Below, in pieces: positions 27,892-36,830 of a DNA stretch of 64,000 nucleotides; positions within the stretch are counted from its first letter, which is position 1, and each line of letters opens with the position of its first letter. The notes beneath the pieces are model-generated. The model did not search any database. It was not told where the DNA came from and saw only the letters and a list, made by a program, of their open reading frames with translations. The position numbers and the translations under genes were made by a program. The DNA comes from Planctomycetia bacterium (GTDB taxonomy: Bacteria; Planctomycetota; Planctomycetia; Gemmatales; Gemmataceae), in NCBI GenBank assembly GCA_005808665.1, contig SYLG01000104.1, positions 1 to 64,000 on the forward strand, written 5' to 3'.

Positions 27892-28842
27892 TCAAATGGG
27901 AAAGGCAGATTTGTTTGCCAATGCCCTTAGGCCAAGGCCATAAAAAGTGTATTCGACATCCGCAATTTGATCCCAAACACCTGCAAGAAACCCACCGTCT
28001 GGTTGTTCCACCGCATCCAGGAATTCAGACAAGGCGTTAAGGTCAATGGCGTCCATGGCCCCAAGTTCAGCAAGGGTCCAAATTCCGGTGAAGCTGCTAA
28101 GGAGATCGCAAAGAGGCACACGATCATTCGCCCTTAATCCCCCTTCGGATCCAGTGGCTTCCACTAAAAAATCGACAATCCTTTCCCGAAAATCGCCGGA
28201 AAGCGACTGTTCGGATACCTGTTTGAGGATACCCACCGCTGCTGCGGTGGGATTGGTCCCACCCCGCCTGGCGGGAGCAACCTCCACAAATCCACCGTCT
28301 TCCCTTTGGCGGGCCAGTACAAAGGAAACCAGGGTTTCAGGATGGGTAACCGGCCGGGCCATAATCTCGTGGGCCAAAAGGCTTAAAAAGGTTTGGTAGG
28401 TGCTCCCGGCTTTGGCGTTGGGCTGTTGGGCAAATCCACCATCGGGAGTCCGCAAGGTCGCAAGCAGTTCCACAATCCGGTTTTCCCAATCCATTTTTGC
28501 GTTACCCAACGGGTTGGTAGCCCCGGCAAGCTGAATCAGGATCACCGAATACAAAAGGGAGTAAAAATCAACAATGGTTGCCTGGCCTCCCAGTTGGCTT
28601 GTCAAAAAGGCGGAGGCTTTTTCGGCAGTCGGTTGGTCGAGCTTGCCAAGAATGGCCAAGGCCCGCAGCCCAAAGGAAGTGTAATAAAGATCCGATGGGC
28701 CTTCACGGCCCGGAAATCCACCATCGGGTTGCTGCCTGGACAAAATCCATTGGGTATGAAGATTTCGTTTGGTGTTGTCCATGGAGGACAATCCCAAGGC
28801 AAGCTGCATGGTGAGACGCAAAATGTAACTGTTGCCGATCAT
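27892..28842 (-). CDS. Prenyltransferase-beta-like repeat protein
   Basis: About 316 residues of alpha/alpha-toroid type with at least five QxxDGGF-like repeats: RQQPDGGFPGREGPSD, RTPDGGFAQQPN, RQREDGGFVEV, GSEGGLRAND and EQPDGGFLAGVWDQ. These are the repeats of squalene cyclases and protein prenyltransferase beta subunits. The zinc ligands of eukaryotic beta subunits are not convincingly conserved: PLCDLLSSF and DVEYTFYGLGLRAL, with Glu where the His-Thr-Cys block normally lies, so prenyltransferase activity is uncertain. The start at ATG 28842 is used because the track start at 28902 lies inside the thioesterase gene. The gene begins 8 bases after that gene's stop. Confidence 0.8.
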   Translation of the reverse strand: MIGNSYILRLTMQLALGLSSMDNTKRNLHTQWILSRQQPDGGFPGREGPSDLYYTSFGLRALAILGKLDQPTAEKASAFLTSQLGGQATIVDFYSLLYSVILIQLAGATNPLGNAKMDWENRIVELLATLRTPDGGFAQQPNAKAGSTYQTFLSLLAHEIMARPVTHPETLVSFVLARQREDGGFVEVAPARRGGTNPTAAAVGILKQVSEQSLSGDFRERIVDFLVEATGSEGGLRANDRVPLCDLLSSFTGIWTLAELGAMDAIDLNALSEFLDAVEQPDGGFLAGVWDQIADVEYTFYGLGLRALANKSAFPI

Positions 28843-28850
28843 GGGATGGT

Positions 28851-29279
28851 TTAGGAATGGGGTTCGGGGGAAACGGTACTGGAAAGGGCACTTCGAAACC
28901 AACCGGGTAATGGTTCGGCCCGAAGGCCATTATCAGTCATGCGACAAAGGCAGGCGGAAAGGGTACCCCGGGCGTGTATCTCGTTGTCTTTGATCATTGT
29001 CATTTCATATTGAAGCGAACTGGATCCCAATCGGGCAAGGCGAACCTCGATTTCAAACTCATCCTGAAAGCGCAGTGGTTTTTTGTAATCACATGATGCG
29101 GATACCCGGGGAATGCCATACTTTTGACCTTCATGGTCAAAAAAAACAGACAGTCCACAAGTCCGGAGAAACTCGTGTTCCGCAGCTTCCATCCAGGAAA
29201 AAAACCGCGCGAAATGGGCGATACCCGCCATGTCGGTATCTGCAAACTCCACTCGCCGCCTGACTCGAAACGCATTCAT
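28851..29279 (-). CDS. Acyl-CoA thioesterase, YbgC/4HBT type
   Basis: 142 residues with a hotdog fold. RRRVEFADTDMAGIAHFARFFSWMEAAEHEFLR contains the D-T/D-M-x-G-x-x-H/Y-x-x-x-[FY] catalytic block with Asp and Glu, as in 4-hydroxybenzoyl-CoA thioesterases and YbgC. It hydrolyses acyl-CoA or acyl-ACP thioesters; substrate length is unknown. Its ATG overlaps the stop of a small upstream ORF, and it is followed at 8 bases by the prenyltransferase-repeat gene, forming a compact cassette. Confidence 0.9.
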   Translation of the reverse strand: MNAFRVRRRVEFADTDMAGIAHFARFFSWMEAAEHEFLRTCGLSVFFDHEGQKYGIPRVSASCDYKKPLRFQDEFEIEVRLARLGSSSLQYEMTMIKDNEIHARGTLSACLCRMTDNGLRAEPLPGWFRSALSSTVSPEPHS

Positions 29280-29479
29280 TCGATCCCCTCCACCTCGACT
29301 TTGTTAGGAAGGATCTCCCCATTGGGTAGGCGGATCCGCCAAAAGAGGGAGGAAATTTTTAATTGGGACAGGATTTCGAAATCCATTTCTTGGCTAGTTG
29401 GAGGACTCAATGGCTTCCCATCAGCTGGGCACATTTTACCAATCCACCCAATAACCCAATAGGAAGGATTCCCAGGCAT
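29276..29479 (-). CDS. Possible small protein, 67 residues
   Basis: MPGNPSYWVIGWIGKMCPADGKP to LPNKVEVEGIE. The start at ATG 29479 has a GGGA-type ribosome-binding site about 9 bases upstream, and the stop overlaps the thioesterase ATG by ATGA, which argues for a real, coupled gene. It holds one hydrophobic stretch (YWVIGWIG) and no known domain. The overlapping 94-residue ORF 29407-29691 in another frame has no such coupling. Confidence 0.4.
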   Translation of the reverse strand: MPGNPSYWVIGWIGKMCPADGKPLSPPTSQEMDFEILSQLKISSLFWRIRLPNGEILPNKVEVEGIE

Positions 29480-29718
29480 TTCGTACAAATTCCCAGTAGA
29501 CCTATATCTTGAATCTCAAAAACGCCAAAGTCCCTTGTAATTCCCTTAGGCATTTGCAAAAATGCAAAAGGTGAATGTTCAGGTATATAGGCCAATAAAA
29601 GGGATTTTTGGCATGCAAGAAGTAGGTTACTTGATTTTCCTGATTCGTTTATATAAGTTAGATTAGGTTTTTTTTTCCTTAGCCCATCCATTCATCCAGG
29701 TATTCTTTGGAGTAGGTA
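29480..29718. other. A+T-rich divergent spacer
   Basis: 239 bases between the divergent small ORF and the LolA-like gene. It is markedly A+T-rich and probably holds both promoters. I see no RNA gene or repeat. Confidence 0.35.
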
Positions 29719-30783
29719 ATGTCCCTCCGGGTTTTGTTTTTAAACCTGTTTTTTTTGGTAGCATCCATGGCCCATGCAAAAGCCCCGCCGAATTTACACG
29801 ATTTGCGTGAACGCCACCAGGCTGTCGTTGGGGCGATGGCCACACTTCACATCCGCTTCCATGCAAGATACGACCCTCCTAATCATGGTTTGGGAGAGGA
29901 AGAGGTCGAATATTGGCGGGACGGCACAGATTTTCGACTCGTTTATAAAACATCAAATGGACGAAGATTTGATTACCAGGGCATTTCCGGAACTTTAAAG
30001 GCATTTATCCATGGCCCTCCTGTTACCGCAGATGTTTTGCCCTCGAAATCTGGGACCATAGGCCCCATGCGCCGCACCCTTTATCCGGATCCTGGCATGT
30101 TTTGCCTTTTTAAAGTGCCCGGAAAAACCTCCATGGATTGGTTGCCCTTAGCGGAATCGCTGGATGAAACCCATGGTTTAAAAAGCCTTCGAACGGTGAA
30201 CGAAAAGGGAAAGGAATATTTCGTAATAACCCTGGATTACAACCACGGAAAATTTGAGGCTTGGTTATCTGAAAACCATAATTATTTAATTGAAAGGTTA
30301 ATTATTTGGCCAAACGAAGGTGGAACAAATCCGGTTGCTGACTATGTTGTTGATGAATTCAAGGAAATCTCCCCAGGAATCCCATTTCCGACAAAAATAT
30401 CTACCAGGTTTTATTCGCCTTCCGATGGCAAGCTTTGCGAAGTAAAAACGGTAATTGTTGATGAAATCAACATGAATCGTCCTATTTCAAAAAGCCAATT
30501 GGAATTTCTTTTCCCTCCCGGTGAAATTGTTCTTGACCTGGTCAATAATAAAGTTTGGAGAACAAACGACGAAGGCGAAATCGGAACCGAGGCAAAGGAC
30601 GAAAAGGGTCAAGCCCTGACCATTGTAAAAGGGAGCATGCACCCTGCCTTGGAAAATGGAGCTACCAGGGCAACAAGCGAAGAATCCGAACCACTCATTT
30701 CAAGACTTCTTCCTCTTTCACTAAGTTTAATTGCAGCAGGACTTTTTTTGATGTTGTTTAAAAAATATCGATTAAAAATGTAA
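29719..30783 (+). CDS. Exported LolA/LppX-like protein with C-terminal anchor
   Basis: 354 residues. MSLRVLFLNLFFLVASMAHA is a Sec signal peptide. The middle reads as a curved beta-sheet protein of the LolA/outer-membrane-lipoprotein-sorting type (VEYWRDGTDFRLVYKTSNGRRFDYQGISG, KEYFVITLDYNHGKFEAWLSENHNYLIERL), a family abundant in planctomycetes. Residues 326-347 (LISRLLPLSLSLIAAGLFLMLF) form a C-terminal membrane helix followed by KKYRLKM, a tail anchor. An AGTAGG ribosome-binding site precedes the ATG. The downstream small ORF and pseudopilin are on the same strand. Ligand and function unknown; the fold call is tentative. Confidence 0.6.
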   Translation: MSLRVLFLNLFFLVASMAHAKAPPNLHDLRERHQAVVGAMATLHIRFHARYDPPNHGLGEEEVEYWRDGTDFRLVYKTSNGRRFDYQGISGTLKAFIHGPPVTADVLPSKSGTIGPMRRTLYPDPGMFCLFKVPGKTSMDWLPLAESLDETHGLKSLRTVNEKGKEYFVITLDYNHGKFEAWLSENHNYLIERLIIWPNEGGTNPVADYVVDEFKEISPGIPFPTKISTRFYSPSDGKLCEVKTVIVDEINMNRPISKSQLEFLFPPGEIVLDLVNNKVWRTNDEGEIGTEAKDEKGQALTIVKGSMHPALENGATRATSEESEPLISRLLPLSLSLIAAGLFLMLFKKYRLKM

Positions 30784-30808
30784 GATTATAAAATTGGATA
30801 ACAGACAA

Positions 30809-31018
30809 ATGAATCTAAAAAAACGACAATATCTAAAATCTAATTTTTTGTTTAGCATTTGTTTTCTATTTTTAAATTTTGTTTTTTATAGGATTTCTGT
30901 TTTACCAGTAGGGCTAGACCGCATCCTTGGCGCCCCCAGCTTGGATGCTCCCGAAAGGGTTGATTTGACTGAGCTTGTTTTTGGAGGTCTATCCGAGGAA
31001 AAAAATGTTATTTTTTGA
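30809..31018 (+). CDS. Possible small membrane protein
   Basis: 69 residues from ATG 30809 (the track start is a TTG). One hydrophobic helix, NFLFSICFLFLNFVFYRISVL, precedes a short acidic tail (LDAPERVDLTELVFGGLSEE). No family is recognised. It sits between the LolA-like and DUF1559 genes on the same strand in the most A+T-rich part of the window (30841-30900 is 10/60 G+C). Low complexity could produce such an ORF by chance. Confidence 0.4.
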   Translation: MNLKKRQYLKSNFLFSICFLFLNFVFYRISVLPVGLDRILGAPSLDAPERVDLTELVFGGLSEEKNVIF

Positions 31019-31075
31019 TTAGTTCTTGAAGCTTTCAAATCATACCTATGAAATGCCTTAAAGGTGTAACTAATT

Positions 31076-31957
31076 ATGAAACATCCATACCGGACTGGTT
31101 TTTCACTCGTTGAACTATTGATTGTTATTGGCATTATTGGATTAGTCCTTGGCATTATTATACCCGCTGTTCAAAATGTCCGGGACGGAGCTCATAAATT
31201 GCATTGCCAAAATAACTTCAGGCAGATTGGCATGGCTTTGCATAACTATCATGGCCATTTTGGCCGGTTTCCAAGTGGTCCCATAATAGATGAAAAGGGA
31301 GAATACCAGATCCTGATTTCATGGATGGCGCAAATACTTCCCTACTTGGAAAACGAGGAACTGGGGAAAATTACTGCCCAGGCAATGAAGTCCCATCCGC
31401 ATGACCCCAATGCAAATCCTCCCCATAGCGGACTGAATACCATCATCAAACCCTACACTTGTCCTTCGGATGGGAGACTTTTTCAACCCCTTGTTACCCG
31501 CGATGGCCTTTCCATTGCATTCACCTCGTATATGGGAGTTTCTGGAGGCCCAACCAGGGGTGGACCGGGGTTTATGGGTAATGATTACGGAATTACCCTC
31601 TCCGATATCACGGATGGGGCAAGCAATACTATTGCGGTTAGTGAAAGGCCCCCACCCGATTCCCTTCAGGCTGGTTCCTGGTATTCGGCACTGGCTCCAT
31701 GGAACGGTTATTGGGGATACCACTATGGACCTGATCATGAAATGCCGGTAATCAATTATGGGTATATTGGTGAAATATGCGGAGGGCCCTCCGGATTTGG
31801 ACCCGGGAGAATGGATAATCGTTGTGATCGGCATCATTTTTGGAGTTTGCACCGGGGAGGAGCCAACTTTTTATTCGCGGATGGGCCTGCCGTTTCCTTC
31901 GGTACCAGGCCAAAGGAATTCTTCCTGCCCTGGCAACCCGATCCGGAGGGGAAATAG
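31076..31957 (+). CDS. DUF1559 pseudopilin with H-x9-DG motif
   Basis: 293 residues. MKHPYRTGFSLVELLIVIGIIGL is a prepilin leader with a cleavable GF junction and E at +5. It continues IIIPAVQNVRDGAHKLHCQNNFRQIGMALHNYH and ends with HRGGANFLFADGPAVSF, the complete H-x9-DG DUF1559 C-terminal motif, unlike the other two copies in this window. DGASNTIAVSERPP is also typical. It is exported and likely surface-associated; role unknown. Confidence 0.92.
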   Translation: MKHPYRTGFSLVELLIVIGIIGLVLGIIIPAVQNVRDGAHKLHCQNNFRQIGMALHNYHGHFGRFPSGPIIDEKGEYQILISWMAQILPYLENEELGKITAQAMKSHPHDPNANPPHSGLNTIIKPYTCPSDGRLFQPLVTRDGLSIAFTSYMGVSGGPTRGGPGFMGNDYGITLSDITDGASNTIAVSERPPPDSLQAGSWYSALAPWNGYWGYHYGPDHEMPVINYGYIGEICGGPSGFGPGRMDNRCDRHHFWSLHRGGANFLFADGPAVSFGTRPKEFFLPWQPDPEGK

Positions 31958-32381
31958 TGGAAATACCCTGATTTGGTTTCCTTTGGGATCCGTGGCCATT
32001 CCGTTTTGTCCTCCGTATGGAACCACCCAAATGGTTCCCAAAGGTGACCGAGTCCTCAAAATGGTAATACTCATCATGGAAATCAAAAGTCCAATCAAAC
32101 CAAGCGTCCAACCCGGGTTGAAATAGTTCAGGAATGGGGGATCCGTCTTATCGATTCGATAATGGGAAGGTACCTTCCTGTTCAAACCAAGGCATTCCCA
32201 CCAAATCAAAACCCCTATCGCCGTTTGATTAAAACCCAAATCCTGCCAATCCCGCAAGTCCTACAATATAAAAATCCTGCTGGGGATAACGAATCCTTTA
32301 GGGACTTGTTTTTAGGTAGGCGGGTTATTCCGTCACAGGCTACCTAATTGGGCCATTTGTTTGGCTACAAAGGATCATTCC
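31958..32381. other. Spacer without a supported gene
   Basis: 424 bases between the DUF1559 gene and the molybdoenzyme. A minus-strand frame (31871-32257) encodes a hydrophobic stretch GWTLGLIGLLISMMSITIL but lacks an ATG start before it and overlaps the DUF1559 3' end, so I do not annotate it as a gene. No terminator or RNA structure was recognised. Confidence 0.4.
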
Positions 32382-33653
32382 ATGAACCCTTTTGGTTTCC
32401 TTGCTGAGCATAGTCAATTGACGAGGAGGCTTTTTATTCGGGCGGGAGTGGTTGCCGGTTTTGGTCCTTGGACAGATTTGCCAAATTTGGAAGCGGTAGT
32501 CCAACCCAACCAGTCAACCAAACGGGCCAAAAACGAAAAGACCGGGGCCTTTCCAGATCCCTATTTCACAAAACAAGGGGATTTTCGCGATATTTCCCGG
32601 GGTGATCCCCTTCCCCATACTTTGTCCGAGGCAAAAAAACGCGAAGTGGGTCTAACCCGGGAGACTTGGCAATTGGAAGTGTTTTCGGATCCCAATCATC
32701 CGGCAAACATCCATAAACAGCTAACCAAAACGGAAAACTCGGCCCTTGATTTTGCCGCACTTTTAAAGCTGGGTGAAAAACACTCCGTCCGATTTCCCAA
32801 GGTGATGACTTGTCTCAACCTTGGTTGCCCATTGGGTATGGGCCTTTGGGAAGGAGTGCCCCTTCGGGAAATTGTCAAGCTTACCCAACCCAAGGATTCT
32901 CTCCGGCGGCTCTTTTACCATGGCTACCACAACAACGATCCAAAACAGGTTTTTCGCAGTTCGCTTGCCATCGGTAGGGTATGGGAAGATCCGTTTGATT
33001 TGCCCCCTGTGATCCTTTGTTACCGCTTGAACGGTGAATGGCTTGATTCCGAAAGGGGTGGTCCGGTTCGCATTATCGTTCCGGAAGATTACGGATTCAA
33101 GTCGGTCAAGTGGATCAGTCACCTCTATTTGACAAACCTGGCCACCGCCAATGACACCTATGCCGAGCAAGGCAATGATGTGGAAAGTCCCATGAAAACT
33201 TTTTCGGCCACCCTATCCCTGCCAAAGGAAGTCAAGGTTGGGGAAAAAATTGTGGCTACGGGCTATGCCCAGGTTGGCATTGCCGGGTTGGCCAAAGTGC
33301 AGGTTTCGATCGAGTCCAACGAATTTCCCCGGCAAGGGGATGACCCTCATTTTACCAAGGCAAAGTGGGTGGATGCCCAGTTGTTGAAACCTCCAGAGAA
33401 CTGGAGCAGTTTACCGGGTGGAAAGATCCCCGCCAACACTCATGGATTTGATGCCATGGGCAAGCCAAAATCCTGGCCCTTGCGCCTTACCAATGCGCAT
33501 TGGGGAGCCATATTGCCTGGCCTTCCCAAGGGCAAATACACTTTTCGTTGTCGGACCATTGACGAAAAAGGGCACGCCCAACCGGGCCCAAGACCCTTTC
33601 GGAATTCCGGCCATTCGAAAATTGAATCCCTTGTCGTTACGGTGAAAGATTGA
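32382..33653 (+). CDS. Sulfite-oxidase-family molybdopterin enzyme
   Basis: About 423 residues. The start at ATG 32382 exposes a Tat leader: TRRLFIRAGVVAGFG matches the twin-arginine consensus. The oxidoreductase molybdopterin domain follows, with candidate molybdenum-ligand Cys in VMTCLNLGCPLG and the block GGPVRIIVPEDYGFKSVKWISHL, which is conserved across SUOX/SoxC/MsrP-like proteins. The C-terminal dimerisation-like beta domain is KIVATGYAQVGIAGLAKVQVSIE to WGAILPGLPKGKYTFRCRTID. No haem domain is present, so electrons must pass to a separate acceptor. It probably oxidises sulfite or a related compound in the periplasm. Confidence 0.88.
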   Translation: MNPFGFLAEHSQLTRRLFIRAGVVAGFGPWTDLPNLEAVVQPNQSTKRAKNEKTGAFPDPYFTKQGDFRDISRGDPLPHTLSEAKKREVGLTRETWQLEVFSDPNHPANIHKQLTKTENSALDFAALLKLGEKHSVRFPKVMTCLNLGCPLGMGLWEGVPLREIVKLTQPKDSLRRLFYHGYHNNDPKQVFRSSLAIGRVWEDPFDLPPVILCYRLNGEWLDSERGGPVRIIVPEDYGFKSVKWISHLYLTNLATANDTYAEQGNDVESPMKTFSATLSLPKEVKVGEKIVATGYAQVGIAGLAKVQVSIESNEFPRQGDDPHFTKAKWVDAQLLKPPENWSSLPGGKIPANTHGFDAMGKPKSWPLRLTNAHWGAILPGLPKGKYTFRCRTIDEKGHAQPGPRPFRNSGHSKIESLVVTVKD

Positions 33654-33698
33654 CAAGGAAGGGTCTTGGCCAAAAGCTATTGGGCGCCTAAGCCTGTT

Positions 33699-35111
33699 TT
33701 ATCGCAGCTCGTATTCAATGCGACCATGCTTTTCCATCCGGCTGATCCGGTCTGTGGCATAAAGCCCGGCAAGGACAAACTCCATACACGAAGCCCGAAC
33801 GCCTTCGTTGGTTGAAGCGTTGACTTCAAAGGCTTTGTCCCAAGCCAAAGGAATCCGGGTCATTCGTTCGGAATAAGCCGAGGAAGGCAATAAATCTCCC
33901 ACTTCAATCCGAAGTCCCTTGGAAAAATATTGGCCGATTTCATCAAGCCCCGCTTCATCCACATATTCTTTGAAAACCAAAGCCACCGCCTCGGCCTGGA
34001 TGGAATCGAGGAGCTGGGTTTCAGACATCTGGTGGCTTCCCATTGGATCGAGTTCAATTTTTCCAAGGGATGATGCCTTTAAGTGGGCAAGATCACAAAT
34101 GCGGGGTACCGACGGATTTTCGCCCAATCGGATCCCGCGATTGCGGGCAGAGGCCACCATGATCTTGTAGTTGGCAATGGATAAGCGGGCACTGATTCCG
34201 GATTGGTGATCGGCATATTTGGACTTCCGTGCCAATCTGCTGATTTCTTCCACGATTTCCACCATGAATGGTGGGACAAGGACGGGAAAATTACCGCCCA
34301 AATCAACCGCCGCCTCCTGTAACATTATGTCGATCCCGGCTTGGCGGTCCTCGGGATAGTGGGTACGAATGAGGCTGCCGATACGGTCTTTGAGTTGGGG
34401 AATGACTTTTCCTGATCGGTTGTAGGTTGCTGGATTTGCCGAGAACAAAAGAAGTAGGTCCAGGTCAAAGCGAATGGGATAGCCTCTAATTTGCACATCC
34501 CGTTCTTCGAGAATGTTGAAAAGGCCAACCTGGACCAACTCATCAAGTTCGGGCACCTCATTCATTCCAAATATCCCACGATGCATGCGCGGAATGAGAC
34601 CCAGGGAGAGTGCTTCTTCCGCCCCTAGCGAGACACCACCCGCCAATTTTCCGGGGTCAATTTCGCCGATGATGTCGGCAAATTTGGTTCCCGGGGCAAG
34701 CCTTTCAGCGTAGCGGTCCTCCCTTTTCCACCAGCCAATCCGGATTGCGCCGGGTGGTGTTAGTGATACGAGTCGTTTACCCTCGCCAGTTATGGGTTTA
34801 AGGGGATCCTCGTGAACGGGAATATCCGGATGATCCAAAAATGGAATCGCATCATCGAGGAAGCTTGCAAGGGATCGCATCAGGCGGCTTTTGGCTTGTC
34901 CCTTCTCCCCAAGAAAAAGCATGTCATGACCAGCCAGGATTGCCAATGCGATGTCCGGAAGGACCGTGTTTTCATAACCCACTATCCCGGGAAATAATGC
35001 TTCCCCTTGGGACAATTGCCGGATAAAATTGGTGCGCAGTTCCTCCTTGACCGTACGGGTGGTGTACCCGATTGCCAAAAGGTCTTTCAAATTATCAGGT
35101 TGTTCCGCCAT
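33699..35111 (-). CDS. MoxR-like / magnesium-chelatase-like AAA+ ATPase
   Basis: 470 residues. Walker A is [17 protein letters not shown]; the Walker B position reads [20 protein letters not shown], with Asn-Glu instead of Asp-Glu; [19 protein letters not shown] and [33 protein letters not shown] cover the pre-sensor and sensor-1 region. These are characteristic of ChlI/MoxR-type chaperone ATPases. Such proteins usually work with a von Willebrand factor A partner, but neither flank carries one here. The gene is monocistronic between the convergent molybdoenzyme and the downstream-facing FHA gene. Confidence 0.88.
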   Translation of the reverse strand: MAEQPDNLKDLLAIGYTTRTVKEELRTNFIRQLSQGEALFPGIVGYENTVLPDIALAILAGHDMLFLGEKGQAKSRLMRSLASFLDDAIPFLDHPDIPVHEDPLKPITGEGKRLVSLTPPGAIRIGWWKREDRYAERLAPGTKFADIIGEIDPGKLAGGVSLGAEEALSLGLIPRMHRGIFGMNEVPELDELVQVGLFNILEERDVQIRGYPIRFDLDLLLLFSANPATYNRSGKVIPQLKDRIGSLIRTHYPEDRQAGIDIMLQEAAVDLGGNFPVLVPPFMVEIVEEISRLARKSKYADHQSGISARLSIANYKIMVASARNRGIRLGENPSVPRICDLAHLKASSLGKIELDPMGSHQMSETQLLDSIQAEAVALVFKEYVDEAGLDEIGQYFSKGLRIEVGDLLPSSAYSERMTRIPLAWDKAFEVNASTNEGVRASCMEFVLAGLYATDRISRMEKHGRIEYELR

Positions 35112-35232
35112 GCTTTGGCCTTAGGGAATATGCCATTGGGAAAATATCATTTTTCGGGAAAGGGGAACCGAATAGGCTCATCTTAGGTTGGAAAAGGTAA
35201 AACGACGGGTTGGTTTCACAAGGATAACGAAA

Positions 35233-35874
35233 TCAGATGTCGTAGCGGTCGGGCAAGGCATTCACCGAGGAGATCGAAGGAGGTTGGCCAGCATTTCCAC
35301 TGGAATCCAGGCTACCGTTTGGATCCTGTTGTTTCCTTGAAGGTGGGGCGATTTTTGGATTGTTGGAAGAACTACCCGGGCGTGGAGCCGTGGCCCGGGC
35401 CGCGGGTTGAGCCCCTTGAGGGCCCCTGTTGGGGCGATCATAATTGCTTGCAGAGCTTCCCACCCCCGGAACCCCTGATACGGCAGGTAAGCCTGGCTGA
35501 TGGTCCAAATTGCTACCATCAGGGCCTTGGTTATACTTTCCAATGAGGGTAGCGTTGTTGTCAAGGTCCTGTTTGGAGGAAAGAGGTTTAGGATCCCCAA
35601 TCTCGATTCTAAAGGTGAAATGGGCCAGGTTGAGGATGTCCTCGTTCACCAATGCCCCTCGGCGGATACGCTGTCCATTGATCCGGGTGCCATTCGTGCT
35701 GCCCAAATCACGAACCATAAGTCCTTCCGATAATCGCACCAAAATGCAATGGAGCTTGGAAACACTTTTATGATCGAGTTTCAAATCGGCTTCTTCGGAC
35801 CGTCCCACCAAGGTAAGGTCCCGACCAAGTTCGACGGATGGTCCGCCTTCAATGGGAACAAGCGCAATGCGCAA
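35233..35874 (-). CDS. FHA domain protein with disordered tail
   Basis: 213 residues. The FHA core is intact: LVGRSEEADLKL, SVSKLHCILVRL, LGSTNGTRINGQRI, so it should bind phosphothreonine peptides. The remaining 115 residues are Pro/Ser/Gly/Asn-rich (RATAPRPGSSSNNPKIAPP) and probably disordered. The only fitting start is a TTG at 35874 with GGGAG 7 bases upstream (35882-35886); no in-frame ATG is seen. It lies upstream of the MoxR-like gene on the same strand, 121 bases away. Confidence 0.85.
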   Translation of the reverse strand: MRIALVPIEGGPSVELGRDLTLVGRSEEADLKLDHKSVSKLHCILVRLSEGLMVRDLGSTNGTRINGQRIRRGALVNEDILNLAHFTFRIEIGDPKPLSSKQDLDNNATLIGKYNQGPDGSNLDHQPGLPAVSGVPGVGSSASNYDRPNRGPQGAQPAARATAPRPGSSSNNPKIAPPSRKQQDPNGSLDSSGNAGQPPSISSVNALPDRYDI

Positions 35875-36027
35875 AGGAGAGCTCCCGGGTGAAGGTGTGG
35901 AAATGCTTATTCTCCATAGTATTGCATAAATGGGACTTTCCCATGGTAGGGTAAAAGGTCTCCAAGGGATTCACCTTCTTTGATCCACCCTTTTTACCCG
36001 TCTAACCGTCATAAGTGGCCTATTTTC

Positions 36028-36795
36028 ATGAATACAGAGATGATTCGGTTGCGAAGCAAATCAGGTTTCGAAATTGTTGGAGATTTTTATCCCAGGGGCC
36101 ATTCCCAGGCAGCAGTGGTTTATGTGCATGGATTGGGATCCCATCGGAGGGGAGAAAAGGCCCGTGCCCTTTTGGCGGCCGCCAGGGAGGCAGGGTGGTC
36201 CTTTGCGGCCATGGATTTTCATGGTCATGGCCAATCCCCTGGATCATTGCGGGACTTGCGCTGTACCCGACTTCAGCAAGATCTTGATGCTCTTTGGGAA
36301 TTCCTCCAGAAACAGGGAATCAAACGGCTCTATATGGTGGGTTCCAGCATGGGTGGCTGGGCTGCCTCCTGGTTTGCCAAAAGATTGGGACCAACCCGGG
36401 TCCCCGCCTTGGCAGTGTTTGCCCCGGCTTTTCGTTTTCCCCATACGAGGCTTACCACTTTAACCCCAAAGGAGGTGGAGACATGGAAAAAGGATGGCGT
36501 CCATACCTGGGTGACACCGTGGATGACCATGGAGTTGGAATGGGGACTCATTGAAGATGGAGTTCCGTTTACACTTGCCGATTTGGTAAAAGGCTGGCAA
36601 ACCCCACTCAAGATATACCATGGCATGAACGATACCATTGTTCCGTGGGAAGAAAGTCTTTCCGTTTGCCAATCCCTGGGGTTTGGGCCTTGGTCCCTGG
36701 AATTGATCGCCGATGGGGATCATCGGCTTACGGAACAAAAAACCTTGCTGGTGCGCCAAATCATGGAATGGTTTAGTCAAAGGGCCTTGGTTTGA
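36028..36795 (+). CDS. Alpha/beta hydrolase
   Basis: About 255 residues. The nucleophile elbow is MVGSSMGGWAASW, the oxyanion region VYVHGLGSHR and FHGHGQSPGS, the acid in GMNDTIVPWEES and the catalytic His in DGDHRLTEQ, so the triad is complete. The start at ATG 36028 is chosen; the TTG at 35980 is less likely. It is probably a cytoplasmic esterase or lysophospholipase-like enzyme; substrate unknown. It converges on the amino-acid transporter. Confidence 0.88.
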   Translation: MNTEMIRLRSKSGFEIVGDFYPRGHSQAAVVYVHGLGSHRRGEKARALLAAAREAGWSFAAMDFHGHGQSPGSLRDLRCTRLQQDLDALWEFLQKQGIKRLYMVGSSMGGWAASWFAKRLGPTRVPALAVFAPAFRFPHTRLTTLTPKEVETWKKDGVHTWVTPWMTMELEWGLIEDGVPFTLADLVKGWQTPLKIYHGMNDTIVPWEESLSVCQSLGFGPWSLELIADGDHRLTEQKTLLVRQIMEWFSQRALV

Positions 36796-36830
36796 AAGTC
36801 CTTGGGAGGGAATGGGGACTCCTGTTGTAG

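Noticed and set aside
29407-29691. 94-residue ORF overlapping the small coupled ORF
   Set aside because: No overlap-coupling, no ribosome-binding site recognised and a composition driven by the A+T-rich spacer.
31319-31852. 177-residue minus-strand ORF
   Set aside because: Fully antisense to the DUF1559 gene, whose prepilin leader and H-x9-DG motif are real; the reverse frame shows no domain.
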